Position numbers and translations under genes: made by a program. Positions 1 through 7,761 of a stretch of DNA of 40,944 nt are shown in pieces. The stretch comes from Frankia sp. R82 (GTDB taxonomy: Bacteria; Actinomycetota; Actinomycetes; Frankiales; Frankiaceae), in the NCBI RefSeq assembly GCF_023716925.1, contig NZ_JAMQQG010000033.1, forward strand, positions 1-40,944, written 5' to 3'. Under the pieces are notes generated by a model, which saw only the letters and a program-made list of their open reading frames with translations, did not search any database and was not told the DNA's origin. Within the stretch, counting starts at the first letter, position 1; each line of letters begins with the position of its first letter.

Positions 1-89
1 CGGCCGGGGCGGCCTCGTCGACGGCTGCGGGTCCGCCCGCCCGCGCGGGCGCGCCGGCGGGCGCCGGTCCACCGTCCGGAGGCTGGTCG

Positions 90-2237
90 GTGGATCCGAT
101 GACCACGCAGAGTGAGGTCGTCCACGCCCGTCGACGTGTGCATCCCCTCAGGCCCGGTCGGATGCGGATGGGCCGCTCCCGCGACAACGAGATCATGGTC
201 GGTGACCTGCTCTCGTCCCGCCATCACGCCGAGCTGCGGATCTCCCTCGGCGCGGTGGAGGTCGTCGACCTCGACTCGGCGAACGGCACCTTCGTCAACG
301 GTCTGCGGGTCGGGCGCGCACCGGTGCTGCAACGCGACGTCCTTGCGATCGGCCACCACCTGTTCCAGCTCGAGGGCGACAGCCTCGTCGAGTACGTCGA
401 CTCCGGCGACGTCGCCTTCGAGGTGCAGGACCTGTCGGTGTTTGCCGGCAGCAAGCAGCTCATGCACGACCTGACCTTCCGGCTGCCCGGCCGTTCGCTG
501 CTCGGTGTCGTCGGGCCCAGCGGCGCGGGCAAGTCGACCCTGCTCAACGCCCTCACCGGTTTCCGCCCGGCCGACCGCGGCGCGGTCCGCTACGCCGGAC
601 GTGACCTCTACGCCGAGTACGACGAACTGCGCCGCCGCATCGGCTACGTGCCGCAGGCCGACCCCCTGCACGACCAGCTCACCGTGCGCGAGGCGCTGCT
701 GTACGGCTCGGAACTGCGCTTCCCCAAGGACACCACCGCGCAGGAACGACGTGACCGAGTCGAGGAAGTGATCGGCCAGCTCGGGCTCACCGCCCACGCC
801 GACACCCGCGTCAACCGGCTCTCCGGCGGTCAGAAGAAGCGCACCAGCGTCGCGTTGGAGCTGCTCACCCGTCCGTCACTGCTGTTCCTGGACGAGCCGA
901 CCTCCGGGCTCGATCCGGCCAACGACCAGTCGGTCATGGAGACCCTGCGGGGGCTGGCCAAGGGCGGCGGCGAGGGATCGACCGACGAGACCGGGCGCAC
1001 CGTCATCGTCGTCACGCACAGCGTGCTCTTCCTGGACCTGTGTGACTTCATCCTCGTGCTGGCGCCCGGCGGCCACGTCGCCTATTTCGGGCCGGCCGAC
1101 GGTGCGCTGCGGTTCTTCGGCAAGAAGGACTTCCGCGAGTTCGCCGCGGTCTTCCGGGAGCTCGAGGCCACCCCCGGCGCCGAGATGGCCCGCCGTTTCC
1201 GCGACTCGGAGTTCTTCGTACCCTCGGCCGTGGTGGCGCCCGCGGTGCGCCGCGCCCCACCGGAGCTGCCGAGCATCCGCCAACAGCCGGTCTTCTCCCA
1301 GCTGTACACCCTGACCCGGCGGTACTGGCGGGTCGTGCTCGCCGACCGGTCCTACCTACGCCTGATCATCGCCTATCCCTTCATCCTCGGCATCGTCCCG
1401 CGGGTGCTCAAAGCACCGGACGGCCTGGGCCCTCTGCCCCAGGCCCCCAACACCGACGCGACGAAGGTGCTCGTCGTACTGGTGCTGTGCGCCTGCTTCA
1501 TGGGAATGGCGAACGCCGTCCGGGAAATCGTCAAAGAACGGCCGATCTATCGACGAGAACGCACGATCGGCCTGTCCCGCACGGCCTATCTCGGTTCGAA
1601 AATCATCCTGTTGACGGCGATCACCACCGCGCAGTGTGTCGTGTTCACCCTCATCGCGGTGACCGGCCGCACGCCGCCGGAGGCCGTCGTGCTCGGCTCG
1701 CCCCTGGCGGAATGTCTGATCGCCGTCATCGTCGCGGCGCTCGCCTCGATGATGATCGGCCTGTTCGTGTCCAGCCTGATCGACAACGCTGACAAGGCGA
1801 TGCCGATTTTGGTCCTGGTCACCATGGGCCAGCTGGTGTTCTCCGGCGGTCTGACCTCGATGAGCAACCGCCTCGTCTTCGAACAGCTCAGCTTCCTCGC
1901 CCCGGCCCGGTGGGGATTCGCGGCCCTGGCCAGCACCGACGACCTCAACGTCGTCGCCAAGCTCGGCAATCCCGCCCTGCGCAGCGACCCGCCCGACGAG
2001 CTCTGGAAGCACACCGCCGCGACCTGGACCGCCGACGTCGTCCTCGGCATCATGATCGGCGTGGTCGCCCTGGCCCTGACCGCCCTCATGCTGCGCCGCA
2101 TCGAACCCAAGGTCACCCGTGTCGGCGCTGCCCCCGTACCCCCCGCCGCCACCGGTGGCGGCGCCGGTGGTCCGGATGCCTCCTCCCCGCACCGCAACCG
2201 TCCCCAGCCGCCCACCGGTCGCCTGGCCCGCCGCTGA
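90..2237 (+). CDS. FHA-domain ABC transporter, fused ATPase and permease
   Basis: This is an ABC exporter half-transporter with an N-terminal phosphothreonine-binding FHA domain, resembling mycobacterial Rv1747. The FHA domain covers about residues 15-105, with the GR pair at 28-29, SSRHH at 42-46 and an NGTFVNG loop. The ATPase follows, with Walker A GPSGAGKST near 142, signature LSGGQ near 244 and Walker B LLFLDEP near 265. The C-terminal 300 residues are an ABC2-type membrane domain with about six hydrophobic segments, ending in a Pro/Ala/Gly tail. The GTG start has GGAGG at 78-82, 7 nt upstream. The frame stays open to the window edge as a Pro/Ala/Gly-rich stretch, like the linker between the two FHA domains of Rv1747, so the real gene may begin outside the window. 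Substrate is unknown. The FHA domain implies control by a Ser/Thr kinase. Confidence 0.9.
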   Translation: MDPMTTQSEVVHARRRVHPLRPGRMRMGRSRDNEIMVGDLLSSRHHAELRISLGAVEVVDLDSANGTFVNGLRVGRAPVLQRDVLAIGHHLFQLEGDSLVEYVDSGDVAFEVQDLSVFAGSKQLMHDLTFRLPGRSLLGVVGPSGAGKSTLLNALTGFRPADRGAVRYAGRDLYAEYDELRRRIGYVPQADPLHDQLTVREALLYGSELRFPKDTTAQERRDRVEEVIGQLGLTAHADTRVNRLSGGQKKRTSVALELLTRPSLLFLDEPTSGLDPANDQSVMETLRGLAKGGGEGSTDETGRTVIVVTHSVLFLDLCDFILVLAPGGHVAYFGPADGALRFFGKKDFREFAAVFRELEATPGAEMARRFRDSEFFVPSAVVAPAVRRAPPELPSIRQQPVFSQLYTLTRRYWRVVLADRSYLRLIIAYPFILGIVPRVLKAPDGLGPLPQAPNTDATKVLVVLVLCACFMGMANAVREIVKERPIYRRERTIGLSRTAYLGSKIILLTAITTAQCVVFTLIAVTGRTPPEAVVLGSPLAECLIAVIVAALASMMIGLFVSSLIDNADKAMPILVLVTMGQLVFSGGLTSMSNRLVFEQLSFLAPARWGFAALASTDDLNVVAKLGNPALRSDPPDELWKHTAATWTADVVLGIMIGVVALALTALMLRRIEPKVTRVGAAPVPPAATGGGAGGPDASSPHRNRPQPPTGRLARR

Positions 2238-2315
2238 CGGCGGAGCTCCCGCTCCCTGCTCCCTGCGGCGCGCTCCACGGCGCGGCTGGCGCGAGGATGA
2301 GAGTCGCTACCAAGC

Positions 2316-2405
2316 ACGCTTGGATTAATTCAGTCTGTTACTTTTTTATTGCATCTCTCCTTTTTTGGTCCGATTTTTTCGTGGCCCATAAAGGGAGTGA
2401 ACCTC
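2316..2405. other. AT-rich intergenic patch with three T6 tracts
   Basis: In a window that is otherwise very GC-rich, 41 of the 60 bases at 2321-2380 are A or T, with T6 runs at 2342-2347, 2361-2366 and 2374-2379. A short hairpin (CCAAG-CACG-CTTGG, 2310-2323) precedes it and may end the ABC transporter transcript. I see no gene. A terminator with U-tracts, an Lsr2-type silencing site or a remnant of foreign DNA are all possible. Confidence 0.5.
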
Positions 2406-2459
2406 TCGGTCGCGCATACAGCCGACGAAAGTCGTAAATCGCCCGCGATCGGATCGGCG

Positions 2460-2516
2460 GGTTGTGGCGGTCGAGATCATGGCGGTGGAGATCGTGGCGG
2501 TGGAGATCGTGGCGGT
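2460..2516. repeat. 15-bp tandem repeat, about 3.8 copies
   Basis: Copies of GATCGTGGCGGTGGA lie at 2475-2489, 2490-2504 and 2505-2516, with a degenerate copy at 2460-2474. The array ends exactly at the stop codon of the minus-strand DUF962 gene and so forms its 3' flank. Confidence 0.8.
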
Positions 2517-2894
2517 CTAGGGGGTGGCGGCCGGAAGGCCGCGGCCGGCGAGCAGATCGGCGACCTCCTCGCACCAGAACGCCAGCCCGCACAGTTGGTA
2601 GATGATCGGCCCGCGGGTGAGCGCCGGACGGTTGTGCTCGAACAGCACATGCCCGAGGACCTGCAGGGCCCAGCTTGCCGTGAACAGCGGTACACCGACG
2701 CTCGGTCGGGCGACCAGGAGCGGCAGGGACAGGGCGGCCCCGGGGATTCCGATCAGATGGGTCAGGCGAATGCCCCGAGTGCGATGTTCGGACCGGTAGT
2801 AGGCCATTGTGGTTGCGAAGGACGCGTCTCGGGTCGGCGCCGCGTCCGGTCTGGCCGAGGTGAGGCTTCTGGACGGAACGTTCTCCATGGTCAT
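2517..2894 (-). CDS. DUF962 / Mpo1-like membrane protein
   Basis: A 125-residue protein of the DUF962 (YGL010w/Mpo1-like) family. Yeast Mpo1 is an Fe(II)-dependent dioxygenase that alpha-oxidises 2-hydroxy fatty acids; for bacterial members the reaction is inferred only. Family signatures are visible: YYRSEHRTRG near the N-terminus, HLIGIPGAAL, and GHVLFEHNRPAL with conserved His and Asn-Arg-Pro. Two or three hydrophobic stretches suggest a membrane location. The ATG at 2894 was chosen because GGAGG lies 8 nt upstream and the family homology starts soon after; the long open frame further upstream is out-of-frame read-through. The gene diverges from the MFS transporter. Confidence 0.82.
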   Translation of the reverse strand: MTMENVPSRSLTSARPDAAPTRDASFATTMAYYRSEHRTRGIRLTHLIGIPGAALSLPLLVARPSVGVPLFTASWALQVLGHVLFEHNRPALTRGPIIYQLCGLAFWCEEVADLLAGRGLPAATP

Positions 2895-2988
2895 CACATG
2901 TCCCTCCGCAGAGGCGCTGTCGCGGGTTCCAGGCCGCGATCCGCCTGGACGCACTGCCGGGTGCGGGCTCGCACCCGGAACACCCGGA

Positions 2989-3017
2989 TTGCCTGGCCTT
3001 CCTGGGCAGGATAGGAC
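2989..3017 (+). promoter_or_regulatory. Promoter of the MFS gene, leaderless type
   Basis: TTGCCT (2989-2994) is followed by 17 nt and then TAGGAC (3012-3017). Only 6 nt separate the -10 hexamer from the GTG start at 3024, so transcription probably begins at the start codon. Confidence 0.6.
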
Positions 3018-3023
3018 CGATTC

Positions 3024-4367
3024 GTGGACGGTGTGGGCACCACGGCGTCGGGGGAGCCGGCCAGAGCGGGCGATGACGGTGCGTCGCGCCAGCTGCTGGG
3101 AGTGCTGGCCGGGTCGACGCTGTTGCAGTGGCTCGGTGGCTTTGCCATCGCACCGATTCTTCCGTTGTACCTGGCTGACAACGATGTCTCCGCGGCCGGC
3201 GTCGGGGTGGTGATGTCGGCGTTCTTTCTCGGCGCGCTGCTGTCCCAGTACGTGGCCGGGTGGATGGCCGGCCGGCATGGCCACCGGCTGGTGCTGCTCG
3301 TCGGCCTGGCCACCTACGCCGCGGGCTGCGGTGGATTGTTCGTCGCCGAGGGGGTCATCGCGTCGTCGGCGCTGCGGGTGCTGCAGGGGGCCGGGGCCGG
3401 AGCGTTCGAGGTCGCCACGTTGACCGCGGTCGCGGTGACGGTCGCTCCGTCCGCACGAGGTCGGGCGTTCAGCGCGGTCTACACCGGTCAGCTGCTGGGG
3501 GTGACGATCGGACCGCTGCTGGGTGGCTTCGCGGGCGCGGAACACATGCGGGAGCTGTTTCTCGGCGGCGGCGCGGCGGCGGTGCTGGCGTCACTGCCCG
3601 TTCTGTGGATGCTTCCTTCCGTCACCGGTGTGCAGGGCGTGGCGGGTGCTGGAGGGATGGCCGGCGCGACGGGTGACCGTACGGGTCCGGTGCGGGTGTC
3701 CGCGGCCCAGGGCGCGACGTCGACGGCCAGCCCGAGCCGACCGGCGGGACGAGGCGGCCGGCGGTCACGGGCCGCGGGGTTGCTGACGCCAGGGGTGGTC
3801 GGGCTGCTGCTGATCGGGGCGGCCGGCGGGTTCGCGGCGGGGGTCTATGAGACCTGCTGGAGCCTGCTGATGCGTCGCGAGGGTGTGTCGGTGGAGGTCA
3901 CCGGGCTCACGTTCACCCTGTTCGGCCTGCCGTATCTGCTGTTCGCGTGGCCGGCCGGGCAGCTTGCGGACCGGCTGGACCGGCGGTCGCTGATCGCGGT
4001 GTCCCTGGTGCTGCGGGCTGGCGCAGTGGCGAGCTATCCGCTCCTGCACTCGCTGCCGATCATCATCGTCGTCGGCTGTCTGGAGGCCGTCGTGCTTGCT
4101 GTGATCAATCCGGCCGAGCAGTCACTGCTGGCCCAGGAGGGCGCGGCGAGCGGAGCCACCGGACGTGCCCAGGGCCTGTTCGCGACGGTTCGGACGGGGA
4201 CCACCGTGCTGGCCGCTCTGGTCTCGGGTGCGATCTTCGCTGTCGATCACCGGCTGCCGTTCGTGCTGGCCGGGTTCCTGGTTGTCGCCGCGACGATGAC
4301 GCTGCCGGTGCTGTGGCGCGACCTGGTCGGCGTGGCGCGGCCCACGAGCGCTGCCGACGTCGCCTGA
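3024..4367 (+). CDS. MFS transporter (drug/metabolite exporter-like)
   Basis: A 447-residue major facilitator superfamily protein with about 12 predicted membrane segments in two six-helix halves. Motif A appears after the second helix as GWMAGRHGHR and again in the second half as GQLADRLDRR. A charged Ser/Gly/Arg-rich loop of about 45 residues joins the halves (about residues 212-255). Proton-driven efflux is the usual role; the substrate cannot be told from sequence. The start is a GTG placed 6 nt after a TAGGAC hexamer with no convincing Shine-Dalgarno, so translation is probably leaderless. It ends 20 bp from the convergent MocR gene and diverges from the DUF962 gene. Confidence 0.9.
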   Translation: MDGVGTTASGEPARAGDDGASRQLLGVLAGSTLLQWLGGFAIAPILPLYLADNDVSAAGVGVVMSAFFLGALLSQYVAGWMAGRHGHRLVLLVGLATYAAGCGGLFVAEGVIASSALRVLQGAGAGAFEVATLTAVAVTVAPSARGRAFSAVYTGQLLGVTIGPLLGGFAGAEHMRELFLGGGAAAVLASLPVLWMLPSVTGVQGVAGAGGMAGATGDRTGPVRVSAAQGATSTASPSRPAGRGGRRSRAAGLLTPGVVGLLLIGAAGGFAAGVYETCWSLLMRREGVSVEVTGLTFTLFGLPYLLFAWPAGQLADRLDRRSLIAVSLVLRAGAVASYPLLHSLPIIIVVGCLEAVVLAVINPAEQSLLAQEGAASGATGRAQGLFATVRTGTTVLAALVSGAIFAVDHRLPFVLAGFLVVAATMTLPVLWRDLVGVARPTSAADVA

Positions 4368-4387
4368 ACCAGGCGGTCAGGACGGGA

Positions 4388-5800
4388 TCACCGGACGTCG
4401 ACGGCGGGGTGGGTGGGGCCGTCGCGCAGGGCTCGGGCAAGCAGGGCGACGGCGGCCGGGACGTCCTCGGCGCGCAGGCCGGCGTAGGACAGTCGCAGGT
4501 GAGCGGCCTCCTGCTCGCCGATGGTGTAGTACCGACCGGGGCTGACCACGACGCCGAGGCGGGCCGCCGCGGCCACGGCCGTGCGCTCGTCCACGCCGGC
4601 GGGCAGTCGGACGAACATGCTGATACCGCCGAGCGGCGGGACGAAGACACAGTCGGGCAGCTCATGGCTGACCGCTGTGACCAGCGCCGTCGCCCGTTCG
4701 CGCAACGCGGCGCCCACGGCCCGCAGCTGGGCCGCCCACCCGGGACCACTGACAAGTTCGATCACGGTGTGCTGCAGGGGGCGGGAGACGAAGAAGTCGT
4801 CGACGATCCGCATGGCGGCGATCCGGCTCATCACCGGGCCGCGGGCGATCACGGCGCTGACCCGCAGGCTCGGCGCGAGGATCTTGGTCAGGGAGACGAT
4901 CGTGATGACCTGGCCGCGCTCGTCGTCGACGAACAGAGGCGGCGGGGTCTGCTCGCCGGCGAAACCGAGCCAGCGGGCGTAGTCGTCCTCGATGACGAAG
5001 GCGCCGGCGACCCGGCAGATGTCGAGGACCTCACCGCGGCGGTCCGCGGCGAGCACCCGCCCGCCCGGGTTCGCGTAGGTGGGCTGGATGACCAGCAGCC
5101 GGGCGGACGTCCGGGTGAAGGCGTCGCGCAGCAGGTCCGGGCGGATGCCGCCCGCGTCGCAGGGAACGGAGATCGGGGTGAGCCCGGCGCTGCGGGCCAC
5201 GGCGAGCGCTCCCGGATAGGTCGGCGTCGCGAACAGCACCGGATGGCCGGCCGGCAGAATCGCCCGCATCGTCGCCGACAGCGCGCTCTGGCTGCCCGAG
5301 GTGATCAGAACGTGGTCGGGGTCGGCGCCGAGCTGGCGGCCGAACCAGCTGCGCAGCTCCGGCAGGCCGGCCGCGGGCGGACTCGCCCAGGCATCCGGAC
5401 GACGGGCGGCGCGGCTGATGGCGGCGGCCAGCCGGGTGTCGGCGCGCAGTCCGGCGTCGAGGTAACCGGCGCCGAGCTGAAACCCGGGCGCATCGGCGAG
5501 GTGCACCACCCGGTCGATTCCGGACGGGTGCACCGGGCTCGGCCCGAGCGCGACCTGCTGCCAGTCGGTGTCGCCGGGGTGGGTCGTGCGCCGGGACGCG
5601 ATGAACGTGCCCGACCCGGGCCGGGTGACCAGCCGCCCCTCGGCGACCAGCCGGCCGAGGGCGCGTTGCACCGTCACCGGGCCGACGCCAAGGCGTGCCT
5701 GCAGCGCACGGGTGCTCGGCAGCCGCTGCCCGACGGTGCCGGCGTCGGCGAGCTGTTGAAGCTCATCCACCACCCGGTCGACACTGCTATCGTTGAGCAT
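4388..5800 (-). CDS. MocR-type GntR regulator with aminotransferase-like domain
   Basis: A 470-residue protein with a GntR winged helix-turn-helix (residues 1-70: LPSTRALQARLGVGPVTVQRAL and RPGSGTF) joined to a fold-type I aminotransferase domain. PLP-site features are present: TSGSQSAL near 168, the PTYANPGG asparagine near 244, IEDDY near 271, and the Schiff-base lysine in SLTK near 306. MocR proteins use PLP or an amino acid-PLP adduct as effector and usually control their own gene and a neighbour, often for vitamin B6, GABA or amino acid metabolism. The ligand here is unknown. The nearest target candidates are itself and the small gene at 5929. An operator-like palindrome overlaps its promoter. 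Confidence 0.93.
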   Translation of the reverse strand: MLNDSSVDRVVDELQQLADAGTVGQRLPSTRALQARLGVGPVTVQRALGRLVAEGRLVTRPGSGTFIASRRTTHPGDTDWQQVALGPSPVHPSGIDRVVHLADAPGFQLGAGYLDAGLRADTRLAAAISRAARRPDAWASPPAAGLPELRSWFGRQLGADPDHVLITSGSQSALSATMRAILPAGHPVLFATPTYPGALAVARSAGLTPISVPCDAGGIRPDLLRDAFTRTSARLLVIQPTYANPGGRVLAADRRGEVLDICRVAGAFVIEDDYARWLGFAGEQTPPPLFVDDERGQVITIVSLTKILAPSLRVSAVIARGPVMSRIAAMRIVDDFFVSRPLQHTVIELVSGPGWAAQLRAVGAALRERATALVTAVSHELPDCVFVPPLGGISMFVRLPAGVDERTAVAAAARLGVVVSPGRYYTIGEQEAAHLRLSYAGLRAEDVPAAVALLARALRDGPTHPAVDVR

Positions 5801-5822
5801 GAGACATTATGATAGCGCTATC
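5786..5822. promoter_or_regulatory. Putative MocR operator and overlapping promoter
   Basis: A perfect 12-bp palindrome GATAGCGCTATC (5811-5822) lies 11-22 bp before the mocR start. A further half-site, GCTATC, lies just inside the coding region at 5786-5791, exactly 31 bp from the GCTATC at 5817-5822 in the same orientation. MocR proteins such as GabR bind direct repeats about three helical turns apart, which this matches. A -10-like sequence (TATCAT or CATAAT on the minus strand, 5806-5814) overlaps the palindrome, so binding would block the gene's own transcription. Confidence 0.6.
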
Positions 5823-5928
5823 GGGATGGCGGGTGTGCCGCTTCCCGGCCCCGCCAGGACCGTCCGGCCGGCCGGGGCCGCTGTTGCGCGGTCGGCTGTG
5901 ACGGGTGTCGGCCGCGGGGTGGTGCGGG

Positions 5929-6264
5929 GTGGCTGAGTTCGTGCTGCTGGCCGCGTTCGTGGTGGTGGTCGGCCTCGCTGCCGTGTTCGGTCCGGATACC
6001 CGGGACACCGGTTACTCCCTGTTCGGGGGTAAAGAGTTCGGGGGCACAGTGTTCGGGGGTGCGGGATTCGGGAGTGCCGGGCGGATCCAGCGGCGGGCGG
6101 TGCAGGAAATGCCACAGGAAGGCAACGGTGTGTGGCGCCTGACCCGGAAGGTGTCGTCCGGGTGTGCGGAGGCGGAAGCAGTGCTCGACGCAGGGATGAC
6201 AGGATCCGCCCGGATGGCGGTGGTACCCCTGATCCCACAGCAGATTCACAGTTCGGGGAACTAG
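5929..6264 (+). CDS. Hypothetical small protein with one membrane segment
   Basis: Possible 111-residue protein starting MAEFVLLAAFVVVVGLAAVF, a good single membrane segment or uncleaved signal, followed by four five-residue repeats with the core FGG or FGS, encoded by a 15-bp tandem repeat at 6021-6080. The second half resembles no family I know and its codon use is less GC-biased than its neighbours. The GTG at 5929 is chosen to start at the hydrophobic segment; an in-frame GTG at 5905 is the alternative. I do not recognise the gene, and it could be chance coding. It diverges from mocR. Confidence 0.32.
   Translation: MAEFVLLAAFVVVVGLAAVFGPDTRDTGYSLFGGKEFGGTVFGGAGFGSAGRIQRRAVQEMPQEGNGVWRLTRKVSSGCAEAEAVLDAGMTGSARMAVVPLIPQQIHSSGN
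6021..6080. repeat. 15-bp tandem repeat, 4 copies
   Basis: GTTCGGGGG or a near match begins at 6021, 6036, 6051 and 6066. The period is 15 bp, so the possible reading frame at 5929-6264 is kept and gives FGGxx units. Confidence 0.75.
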
Positions 6265-6325
6265 CGTCCGGTTCCCAGCATCCGACGCAACCAGCCCCGG
6301 GCGGGGTGCTCGGGCACAAACCCGG

Positions 6326-6355
6326 TGACTACCGCCGATCGACTGGCGTTAGGGT
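6326..6355 (+). promoter_or_regulatory. Possible promoter of the glycosyltransferase gene
   Basis: GTGACT (6326-6331) and TAGGGT (6350-6355) are separated by 18 nt and lie about 30 bp before the glycosyltransferase start, leaving a short leader. Confidence 0.4.
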
Positions 6356-6384
6356 GAGCCGACCGGAGTTCGCCGCCGTGGGGG

Positions 6385-7638
6385 ATGGGTATGGAGATCG
6401 TCTTTTTGTGCGAGCAGTATCCCCCGATCATCTGGGACGGGGCGGGTGTCTACACCCACGACATCGCGCATGCACTGGTCGCGCTTGGCCATCGGGTGCA
6501 CATCGTGTGCGCCCAGGGCCGTCGGCGCACGGACGAGGACCACGACGGAGTGCTCGTCCACCGACGACCGCTCCTGCGTCTGCCGGTCAGCCGCTATCTG
6601 GGCAAGGTCGGCCGCTCGGTGCAGGGTGTGGACCATCCGCGGGACTCGATCGCGCTGCGGATCTCCCTCGCCGTGTCCTACGCCTTCTGGTTGCGCCGGT
6701 TGAACCTGCATCCGGATGTCGTCGAGACCCAGGACGGTGAGACCCGGGGCCTGCGCACCGCGCTGCGCCGGGACGCCCCGCTGGTGATCCACCTGCACAC
6801 CCCGACGATGATGGACGTCCGGCTGCGGCAGGGTAAGCTGCACGGCCGCGGTGCGCTGGCCGACCGGATCGACCGCTTCTCCGCGCTGCGCGCCGACGTG
6901 CGGACGGCGCCGTCCGAGCTGATCGTCACGACGCTGCGCGACTTCGGCTGGCTGAAGAAGAAGCACGACGCCGACGTCATTCCCTATCCGTTCGATCGCA
7001 GCCCGTACACCGGGGTGATCGGGCCGCAGCAGACCGACCCGGTGCTGTTCGTCGTCGGCCGCCTGGAGTGGCGCAAGGGCCTGGATGTGCTCCTGACGGC
7101 GGCCGAGTTGCTCAAGGAGCGGGGCATGGCGCCGATCGTGGTGCTCGCCGGGCAGTCCTCGGGCGTCATCGACGGCGTGCCGACGGGTGCCTGGCTGGAA
7201 CGACGCGCGGCCGAGCTGGGCGTGACCTGCCGGTTCGCGGGGCATCTGAGCCGTCCCGAGCTCGTCAAGGCCTATGAGGAGGCGCGGGTGGTGGTCGTTC
7301 CGAGCCGGTTCGAGAGCTTCTCCATCGCCGGTCTGGAAGGCATGGCCTCGGGACGCCCGGTCGTCGCGACCGCCACGACCGGCGTCGCGACCTGGGTGGC
7401 GAAGTGGGAGGGCGGGACGGTCGTACCGCCGGAGGACCCCGCGGCACTCGCGGACGCGCTCGAACCGTTCCTGCGCGACCCGGAACTCGCCGCCGCCGTC
7501 GGCGCGCGGGGCCGGGCGGGAACCGCGGAGCTCGAACCGCGTCGTATCGCCGCGGTCCGGGTGCAGGCCTACCAGAAGGCGATCGATCGCCATGGCGCTC
7601 GGCGCCGGCTGCGTCGGCCCCGCCCCGCCCAGGCCTGA
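6385..7638 (+). CDS. Family 4 glycosyltransferase (GT-B fold)
   Basis: A 417-residue GT4 retaining glycosyltransferase. The N-terminal acceptor half begins MEIVFLCEQYPP and has the glycine-rich turn DGAGVYTHDIAHAL. The C-terminal half starts near residue 210 with VVGRLEWRKGLDVLL and carries the donor-binding E-x7-E motif in ESFSIAGLE, then SGRPVVAT. Such enzymes move a sugar from a nucleotide-sugar donor to lipid, glycan or small-molecule acceptors at the cytoplasmic face of the membrane. Acceptor and sugar are unknown. ATG at 6385 and ATG at 6391 are both possible starts. Downstream lies a 17-bp repeat array and the DHODH-like gene in the same direction. Confidence 0.92.
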   Translation: MGMEIVFLCEQYPPIIWDGAGVYTHDIAHALVALGHRVHIVCAQGRRRTDEDHDGVLVHRRPLLRLPVSRYLGKVGRSVQGVDHPRDSIALRISLAVSYAFWLRRLNLHPDVVETQDGETRGLRTALRRDAPLVIHLHTPTMMDVRLRQGKLHGRGALADRIDRFSALRADVRTAPSELIVTTLRDFGWLKKKHDADVIPYPFDRSPYTGVIGPQQTDPVLFVVGRLEWRKGLDVLLTAAELLKERGMAPIVVLAGQSSGVIDGVPTGAWLERRAAELGVTCRFAGHLSRPELVKAYEEARVVVVPSRFESFSIAGLEGMASGRPVVATATTGVATWVAKWEGGTVVPPEDPAALADALEPFLRDPELAAAVGARGRAGTAELEPRRIAAVRVQAYQKAIDRHGARRRLRRPRPAQA

Positions 7639-7693
7639 GCCGACATGCGTGCCCGCGGACGCGCCCGACGGACGAGGACAGCGCAACGACGCC

Positions 7694-7761
7694 GGTGCCA
7701 CGGTGACGCCGGTGCCACGGTGACGGCGGTGCCACGGTGACGGCGGTGCCACGGTGACGGC
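7694..7761. repeat. 17-bp tandem repeat, 4 copies, at a gene start
   Basis: The unit GGTGCCACGGTGACGGC lies at 7694-7710 (one mismatch), 7711-7727, 7728-7744 and 7745-7761. Because 17 is not divisible by three, each copy places its GTG (7703, 7720, 7737, 7754) in a shifted frame. The last GTG is the start codon of the DHODH-like gene, so the array forms its whole translation-initiation region. Confidence 0.85.

Noticed and set aside
2338-3153. Minus-strand frame of 271 codons over the DUF962 gene
   Set aside because: It is in another frame, rich in Arg/Pro/His, and its end simply reads through the 15-bp repeat and AT-rich patch.
3947-5812. Open frame of 621 codons antisense to the MocR gene
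   Set aside because: Translation has no family features, while the MocR frame has an intact HTH and PLP site.
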